A DNA stretch of 64,000 nucleotides from Rhodotorula mucilaginosa (lineage: Eukaryota > Basidiomycota > Microbotryomycetes > Sporidiobolales > Sporidiobolaceae). Below are positions 57,064-64,000 of this stretch, piece by piece. A program made the translations under genes and the position numbers. Below the pieces are notes generated by a model. The model had not been told where the DNA came from, did not search any database, and saw only the letters and a list, made by a program, of their open reading frames with translations. The stretch's first letter is position 1. Every line of letters starts with the position of its first letter. The stretch spans positions 62,001 through 126,000 of the forward strand of contig CP137877.1 in assembly GCA_034406715.1 (NCBI GenBank), read 5' to 3'.

Positions 57064-59851
57064 TCAGTACCCGACGAGGCGCATAAAGCCCTTTTTGACT
57101 CCGCTGAGCCACTTCTTGCCCGTCTCGTCGTCGTACTCTCCTTCTTCGTCTCCTTCCTCTTCTTCACCCTCCTCCTCGTCCTCCTCCTCATTCTCCATCG
57201 TCAACCCTTCCCCCGCAGTAGACGGCCTGCGCCGCCTCCTGCGCCGCTTTGGCGGCGTCGTCGGAGCCTCCTCCTCACCACCACCACCACCGCCTTCCTC
57301 GTGTTTCTCCTCTTCGCCTTTGACGTCGGCAGTAACGGCGGCGGCGGGAGGTTTGCTCTTCTTGGCTTTAGGAACCGCCGGACGACCTTTTCCCGGCGAC
57401 GCTGCCGCCACGGGCGGAGGAGAAGGCAAACGAGGCGCCGAAGTCGCAGCCGCCACCGCCGCCGCTTTCCCTTTCCCCCCTTTTCCCGTCCCCGGTCCCT
57501 TGCCGCCTTTGCTCGTCGTCGTCGTCGCGTGAGAAGAAAGAACAGCCGCGTGCTTCTTCTCGTCGTCGTCGTTGTTGTTGTCTTCTTCTTCAAGCTGGTC
57601 CTCCTGCTCCGCGTCGGTGGCAGGGGCGACTTTACTCGCAGAGGAGGAGGAGGAGGAGGCAAGACGAGTCGCGTCCCTCGATCCGGTCCGACGAGGCGAA
57701 GTCGTCGTCGCCGTCGTCGTCGTCTTCGTCTTGGCTTTGTCATTCTTGTGCGAGGCGGGCGTCATCGTCGTCGTCGAGCCGTTGTTGTTGTCGAGGGGAC
57801 CGGTTCCCGCCGCCGCTTCCCCAACCTGCACATCTCCACCCTTCTCCTCCTCGCCGCCATGACCCGTCCCCGTCGTCATCGTCATCAGCATGGCATCTTC
57901 TTGTCCGGTGGCGGCGGCGGCGGCGTCGTGATGGTGGTGTTGGTGGTGGTGCCAATCCGTCGTCCCTTCCGCGCCAACTTCTTCTTCTTCAGCTCGACGT
58001 TCCGTTTCCATCTCGATCTCGATTCCCGTCGCCAGAGCCATCATCGCCGAAGCGTCGACATCGTGACCGTGCTCGTGATCGTGATCGTTCCCACCATCAA
58101 CCTGAATATCCGCCTCTTTCTGAAGGACCTTGTTCTTATGAGCAGAGCGTTTCCCACCAGCAGCGGCGGCGGCTGTCGAAGGCGTTGTCGCGTTGCGAGG
58201 ACTGAACGCCGACGAGAACGACTTTGGTCCGAATCCAACTGACGAGGAGGTGGAAGGTTGAGAAGTCACGACCGGTTGTCCCCCTTGTTGTTGGTGAGAC
58301 GGGAGGGCCAAAACGGCCGCAGCGGCCGCGGCCGCAATCGCAGCCGAGTCGGTCGAGAAACTCGCTGAAGACGAGGACGGCGCAGTCGGAGCGGTGACCG
58401 TTTTGCGAGGCCGACCCGGTCCACGACGGGCAGGAGGAGGAGGGGGAGGCACGGCTTGTTGTTGTTGAAAAGTCGGCTGATCGTGCGCGTGGACGTAGAT
58501 ATTGTTGCCGGTGCTGGTGCTGCTGGCCGCCGGACCGACGGTCGATGACCCTCCCAGAACGTTATGCAACGCGAGCGCGGCCGACGACGTGGTCGTCGTC
58601 GGAGGAGGGGGCGGGTTCGCGACTTGTTGTTGCAAGAGCGGGTCGATCGAAGGGTCGACGAGTCCTTGCTGCTGCTGCTGGTTGTTGTTGTTCGAGGCCG
58701 CAGACGAGGAAGGAGAAGAGGTGCTGACGGGCAAGCCGGCGAGGGCTTGATGCAGTTGTTGTTGCTCGAGGGCGGCAGCGGCAGCAGCCGCGACAGCCGC
58801 CACGGTCGGATGGTCAAAGTACTCGCGCGGCGGGACCGGCAACTCGAGATCGCCTCCTCCTCCTCCTCCGGCTCCGTTCGCAGCAACGCCGTTGGTACCG
58901 GACGGACCGGCGCCGGCGCCTCCGCCTCCTCCTCCATACAAGAGGTGGTTCATGGTTTGTTCAATCATGGCGGGCGAGACCATCTTGGCCTTGTTGTTCG
59001 GTCCCCTCTTGGCCTTTTTCGCCGGAGGCGGAGCCGGAGTCCCGGTCGTCCCCTCCGCTCCTCCTCCTCCTCCTCCTTCAGGGGCCCCCGCGCCGGTATC
59101 GCGACGGGCTTTCTGAGCGGCGACGACGAGGTCGCGGTGTTGCTTGACGGCGTCGTTGACGGCTTTGGCCGTCTCGCGGGTTTGCGGGTGCAGGTCGGGA
59201 CCGAGGAGTTGGGACCAATTGATGAGGGTGAACTCGTCAGGCGTGACGTCGTGACCGATCACGAGGGTGTGCACTGCCAGGGGGGTTTCTAGTGTCAGCA
59301 TCTTGAATCTCGAGTGAGAGAGAGAGAGGGGGCACAGACTGACATTCGTGGTCGTCGGGGTTGTTTTTGCGCAAGACGGCGAGGTGACTGGCGACCTGAG
59401 TGCGGTTCCTGACTTTGCCCGTCTGCCTGCGGATGTACTCTCCGAGCAAGCCATTGCGGCCGTACGACTGCTCGTCGTCTTCGAGCCAGATGGTGCGCCT
59501 CCCCATGTTGGGCAAGATGGTCATTCCCGTGCGGAGGACCTTGTCGAGTTCGGCGTCCCACAAGTCGTTGCCGGTGTCGTCCCTCTTGCCTCGCTTCGAC
59601 ACCTTGGGCGTCTTCTTGCCCGTGCCCGTGCCCGTGCCCGTGCCCGTCGTCGTGGTCGTGGGAGCGGGAGAGGGCGTGTTGGCCTGCTGGTAGCCGAGGA
59701 CGGGCAGGATGCCATCGCTCGCTTCCTGGGCGACGGCGGCGAGGGCGGAAAAGTTGCGCTTCTTCGAGGTGGACGCGGTCGCGGTCGCGGTCGGTGCTGC
59801 TACCTGCTCTGGCTCCGACTCGGCAGCCGCAGTGTCGAGGTTCGGGTCCAT
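57064..59851 (-). CDS. TEA/ATTS-domain transcription factor
   Basis: Exons 59851-59344 and 59273-57064 give about 905 aa. The TEA domain spans about residues 97-165: LWDAELDKVLRTGMTILPNM, GRRTIWLEDDEQSYGRNGLL, GEYIRRQTGKVRNRTQVASH, LAVLRKN, matching the TEC1/AbaA/TEAD pattern including the R-N-R-T-Q-V-A-S-H recognition helix. The splice resumes in HTLVIGHDVTPDEFTLINW, which may be a conserved segment after the TEA domain. The remainder has Gly, Gln, Ala and Glu runs, two AT-hook-like RRGPGRPRK/KKAKRGPNNK patches and a Lys/Glu tail. In fungi TEA factors control filamentation and development; the targets here are unknown. An extra residue run replaces the usual linker inside the TEA domain (EDDEQ). 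Confidence 0.85.
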
Positions 59852-60309
59852 GGCAGATGGCGGGGCGAGGGCGAGGGCGAGGGTGAGGGCAGCCACCCAG
59901 TCGAGTGCTGCTGCTGCTCCACCGCGGGCGCCATGCGTAAGAGGGTCAGCCACGTCTGTCCAGCGTGTGCGAGTCCATTGGCTCCGACCCACCTGGCTTT
60001 GCTGCGCGGAAGCACGCGTTGGAGGAGAAGGGACGAGAGCCCTTCCGCGGCGACAAACAAACTCGCTCGTGCTCAGAGCCACGCGCTGGGAGGGGGCGAG
60101 TAGCGGGCTACCCAGTCAGTCGCAAGTGGAGCTTGTCTCCCCAGGACTCGTCTCTCTCCCTGTGCGCGCGAGTCTCGACGAGGCGGAGGTCGTGTCACGC
60201 GGAGCGCTTCAAAGGCGTCGCTCAGCGCCGCACCGGAATTTATCATGCACTTGCAACATGTGACAATATCCCAGTAGAATATGCAACAAGACTATTAACC
60301 TATGCAAAG
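59852..60309. other. TEA gene promoter / end of Myb-like gene, 458 bp
   Basis: Upstream region of the TEA gene and 3' side of the next minus-strand gene. No coding signal was accepted here. Confidence 0.4.
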
Positions 60310-63300
60310 TCACGAGTCCAACGCCTTCTGCTTCCCACCAAACGCCCTCCGGAACTGGTCCCTCCACCTCTCCAACTCGAGTCCCAACTCTTCCGCCTCG
60401 TGCGCGTCCAACTCGTCTCGCACCACCACTTCCACCCCTTGACAAGAATCCCACCACTCGCCGGCCTCCTGCCACCGCCGCCGTGGTCGTTTCCGAGTCG
60501 AGGGGTGGCATGTGCAAGGGCAGCAAGGCGAGTCCTCGTCCTCCGGTCCCCCAGAAGGATGACGAGGACTCTGTCGCTGGTGGCGCAAAGAGGTTCCTGC
60601 GAGCTCGTCGGTCTCGTGGCTGGCAGGTCGTTTGATCGGCTTCGACTCGGTCGCAAGCACCAGTGGCGGTGGCGTCGCAGTCGCAGTCGCCGTACTGCTC
60701 TCGCCCGCCGCCGCCGCCGCCCCAGGCAAAGCCGCCGCGATCGATGCAGAGGCGGAAGCGGCGACAACGGTGGAAGTGGCAAGCGTAGGAGGAGCTCGAG
60801 GGTTCCCCGTCAAGGCAGCGAGGACCTGTTCCTCCTGGTTCCGCCTCGTCGCCTGCACCGTCCTCAAGATCAAAGCTTCCAACTCGGAAGGTTGCATCAC
60901 GATCGGCGCCGCCGTCGTCGTCGGCATCGTTGTTGTCGGTGCACTAGACTCGGCAGCACCGGCGATGGCGGAGGAGGAGGAGGAGGAGGAGGAGCCTGTT
61001 GCTGCTGCTGTAGGAGGAGGGGCTGGACTCATAGATGTAGAGGGCGAGGGTCCAGGGGACGCAAGAGCTGCGGGCGGCGGCACGGGGGGGGGGGGGGGGT
61101 AGGCGGAGCGAAAAGCGAAAGAGAAGAGGAGAGATACAGACCCATCATCCTCTCGTCAGTTCTCGTGCATCAAGACAAAGGACGTTTCGCAAATCTCCCA
61201 AAACAGAAAGAAAGAAAGAGAGACAAGAAAACGAACTCACCACCACCACCACCACCACCACCACCAAGACTCGTCCTCCTTTCCTTCTCCTTCTTGCGCA
61301 AAATCTGCAACCGGCCCGTCACGGCTCCAAAAGTCCTCTGCACGGCCTCGGCAATCGTCGCCACCCTGACTCGCTTCTCGCGCAACTCGAGGATCCGTCG
61401 GTCTTCCTCGGGAGTCCAGGGTGCCCAGTGCCGAGTGACGACGGGTGCAGGCAAGGGTGTGGGTGTGGACGTGGGCGTGGACGTGAGCGGGGGCGGGAAC
61501 CCGCTGCTTGCTGCTGCTCCGCCTCCTCCTCCTCCTCCGCCTGCCGTCGTCGTCGTCTTGGGGGTGCTGCTGCTACTGCTCGCCGCGGCGGCGGCGGCGG
61601 CGGCGGCGGCGGCACCTGGAGATTCCGGGTGCGGGTGCGGGTGCGACACCCACCGAAGAGGAGGAGGAGGTGCGGGAGCGGGAGCGGTGACGACTCCAAA
61701 AGGCAGGGAGGTGGCGGGGCCAAGGAGAAGAGGGTCGGATTTGGGTGCGAGAGCAGGAGCGGGACTGGCGGCGGAGGAGGTGGTGGTGGCGGAGGCGGAG
61801 ACGAGACTCTTCGTCGTAAGCGATGGCGGCGGTGGCGGTGGCGGTGGCGCACAGGTCCCCTGCGCTCCTCCGAGGAGAAGAATCCTCTGCTTCTGCTTCT
61901 GCTCTTCCTCCTCCTCCTCCTCCTCCGCTCGATCTTGCTCCGACACAGACCACATGACCACATCGCCGCCACCGACTTGTGCGATATCGTCGACTCGGTC
62001 TCGGCCATCGGACGACGAGGTAGCGAGGTGAAGCGGATCGGCATCCGGAGACTCGAGACGCGAAGCAGCGAGGTCCTGACCCGTCTCTTGTTCCTCCTGA
62101 CTTTTGCACAGAAGCGAGCTGTCGGGTTGTGCTGTTTCCGTTTGCAAACAGATCCGCTCGTCAGTGAAAAGGGTCACATCCCGAGCCAGTCTGGTTTGAG
62201 CGCGTGCGGGGTGCGGTGCGAGCAAGTGGACGTGGAATCGTCCTCTTGCCGGATCCCGAACCGTGCCGCGCTTGTGGAGCAGAGAGAGCACATAGAGGGG
62301 AGAAGGAACTGACGTTGCTGCTGCTGGACCGATCCCGCCTCGTCTTCATCTTGACCAACCCCAACCCCAGCGGGCGCGCTCAACCTTGCTCTCTTGGCAG
62401 CGGGAGGCGCCGGTGCTGTACTCGCGTTCGCGTCGAGTCCCGCTGAAGAGGAGGAAGACGACGCAGCGGCCGATTGCGCCTTGACCGTCGCGAGGCGCGC
62501 GTTCTCCTGCTCCTGCTTTTCTTCGCCCGCCCGACCCGGCCCCGGGACCGGCAGACCCGTATCAGCCGCTGCGCTCGTCGTCGTCGACAAGTGCATCGGC
62601 GTGTCAACATCGCGCGTCAAAGCGGCGGCCGCAGCGGCAGTAGACGCGTCGTCGTCCTTCGGCTCTTCGCCCCCCAATCCCGATCCCGACGCCGACGCCA
62701 GGAGCAGCCGCCTGCGCTGCCGTTCCACTTCGACGGCCAACGCATTATTCTTCTTGCGATGCCGTTTCGCCGCCTCTTCCGAGTTAGGGTCTGGATCTCG
62801 CGCATCGGACGAGGTGGCGAGTTCTTGATAAAGTATCTCGAGGGCGCGGTCGTCATATTGAGTCACGACGTCCTGCACAGACTCCCATGCTTTGATAGCG
62901 CTCTCAACGTCGAGGTTGGTGTAGACGGTCGCGGCGGGGGAGTTGGTCGAAGCGTTGGGAACAACGGAGGCGGGCGCTGCCGAGGAGGAGGTAGTCGGAG
63001 CAGTGGGAGCAGAGGCGGCAGGCGCCGGAGACTTGGCGGCTTCGGACCGGGGGCGAGTGTCCTGTCGGAGAGAGGGAGCACAAGAGGCCATCAGCATACA
63101 AGGATACACATACATGGCGTATGCAACCCGAATGGTGATTTTACGGAGCTGAACCGCCACTCTCTCTCACCTTGTCGAGTCTCCTTTCCGCAGTCGCTGC
63201 CGTGGCGGATCCGAAAGCAGCAGCAGAATCCAAAGCCCGACTCGTTCCTCCTCCTTCCGACGGGTCCGCAGACCCTGAAATCGCGACGGTCCTCGTGTCG

Positions 63301-64000
63301 GCTAGTAAACCCGCGCCAGCTGTCGGAGCAAGATCGTGACTTGGTTCCGTCTTGAAAGTGGTGACGGCGGGTCCAGAAGCGACCGTCGTCGACGTCGACG
63401 ACGACGTCTGAGGACAAGTCGCAGCCGCAGCCGCACTCGTCATCGTAGTCGCCGGAACCCCTTGATCCGGCCCGCTCCTCGCCGCCGCCGCCGCCAACTT
63501 CCGCCTCCGTTCCCGTTCGACTCCAAAAGCCCTCTCCATCTCTCCAAACCTTCTCGCATGCTCTGAGGCCCCCAGGGTCTCTCGAGACTTCACCACTTGC
63601 GCGTAGAGTTCGTCGAGTTCCTCGTCGGTGAAATCGGCGATGATCTCGCGCGTGGAATCCGAGGCTTGGAGGGCGCGCTTGGGATCGGAGTTGGGGGCGG
63701 GCGCGGGCGCGGGGTCCACGTTAGACGGTGAGGCAGGTCGAGAGACGGCTGAGGAGGTAGCCGGAGCGTTGAGAGGAGAGGCGGCGGGCGCCGCTGGAGG
63801 ATTGACCGACTCGGGAGGCGGGCGGGTGCGAGTGTCCTGTGAGAAAGAATGACCAAGGTGCTCAGCACACAAGAGATACGCAGCATGCGCAACCCCAATT
63901 GCAGACTTGTCATGAGTCAGCGATCTCACCTTGTCCTTGTCGGCGAGTATCCGTTCCGACGCCACCTTCGACGACGATGCGGCCCCAACAGCGGAAGTGG
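60310..64000 (-). CDS. large Myb-like protein, 3' part, runs off the right edge
   Basis: Visible exons: >64000-63930, 63836-63171, 63061-62314, 62131-61241 and 61067-60310; phases agree. Exons 63836-63171 and 63061-62314 both start at a phase-0 junction with D-T-R-x-R-P followed by Pro/Ala/Ser and then a charged helix, and both follow an exon ending L-x-x-K or similar (ILADKDK, ERRLDK): a tandem exon duplication. The 62131-61241 exon carries a Myb/SANT-like module near its end: APWTPEEDRRILELREKRVR, IAEAVQRTFGAVTGRLQILR. The last exon has a helical segment SELEALILRTVQATRRNQEE and a Cys/His patch CCPCTCH, ending ELGLELERWRDQFRRAFGG. Long Ala, Gly, Ser and Pro runs throughout. Likely nuclear; the N-terminal half is missing. 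Confidence 0.65.
61080..61100. repeat. poly-G tract
   Basis: An uninterrupted G run of about 16 inside the last intron of the large Myb-like gene. A similar run lies near 6730-6755 in an intron of the histidine phosphatase gene. On the coding strand both are C tracts near a splice acceptor. Confidence 0.8.

Noticed and set aside
1-64000. tRNA or rRNA genes
   Set aside because: No TTCGA-type T-arm box with matching acceptor stems and no rRNA-like segments were found by eye; a covariance-model scan would be decisive.

Overview
The window reads as nuclear DNA of a GC-rich basidiomycete, most likely a red yeast of the Sporidiobolales type (Rhodotorula/Rhodosporidium/Sporobolomyces). This is inference from many short introns (mostly 60-130 nt, donors GTGAGT/GTGCGT/GTACGT, CTGAC/CTAAC branch sites), long homopolymeric stretches (Ser, Gln, Ala, Gly, Pro) and the gene content. 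Exon joins below were worked out by hand from splice signals, reading phase and paralogue comparison.

Left block (1-15353), ordinary genes: the 3' end of a DHH/DHHA1 (RecJ-like) phosphoesterase with a C-terminal PIP-box-like peptide; a short-chain dehydrogenase; a TUG/ASPSCR1-type UBX protein; a histidine phosphatase; a bZIP factor; and a 19-exon tricalbin (SMP plus C2 domains, ER-plasma membrane tether).

Mobile block (15531-22994): a 7.46-kb CACTA/EnSpm-like DNA transposon with 34-bp terminal inverted repeats (31/34 matching), diverged subterminal repeats and two divergent, apparently open multi-exon genes: a Tnp2-type transposase and an unrecognised accessory protein.

Middle block (23718-52625): an alpha/beta hydrolase, then a head-to-tail, all-plus-strand array of eleven related multi-exon genes. 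I label them families C (2 genes), D (2 genes plus a relic), A (4 genes, at least one dead) and B (3 genes). They encode Myb/SANT-like or homeodomain-like helix-turn-helix modules, often one module per exon and mostly bounded by phase-1 introns. A and B proteins end in a shared motif close to H-Y-x-x-G/A-M-x-G/A-L-x-R-F-x-x-L. The array has grown by segmental duplication, exon loss and gain, internal repeat expansion and gene death. Two conserved single genes, IRC22/TRAP-alpha and pICln, sit inside it between D and A. I recognise no named family for the array and regard it as the novel system of the window.

Right block (53514-64000), regulators: a Zn2Cys6 factor, a TEA/ATTS-domain factor and the 3' part of a large Myb-like gene with duplicated exons that runs off the window. 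I saw no tRNA, rRNA or CRISPR array.
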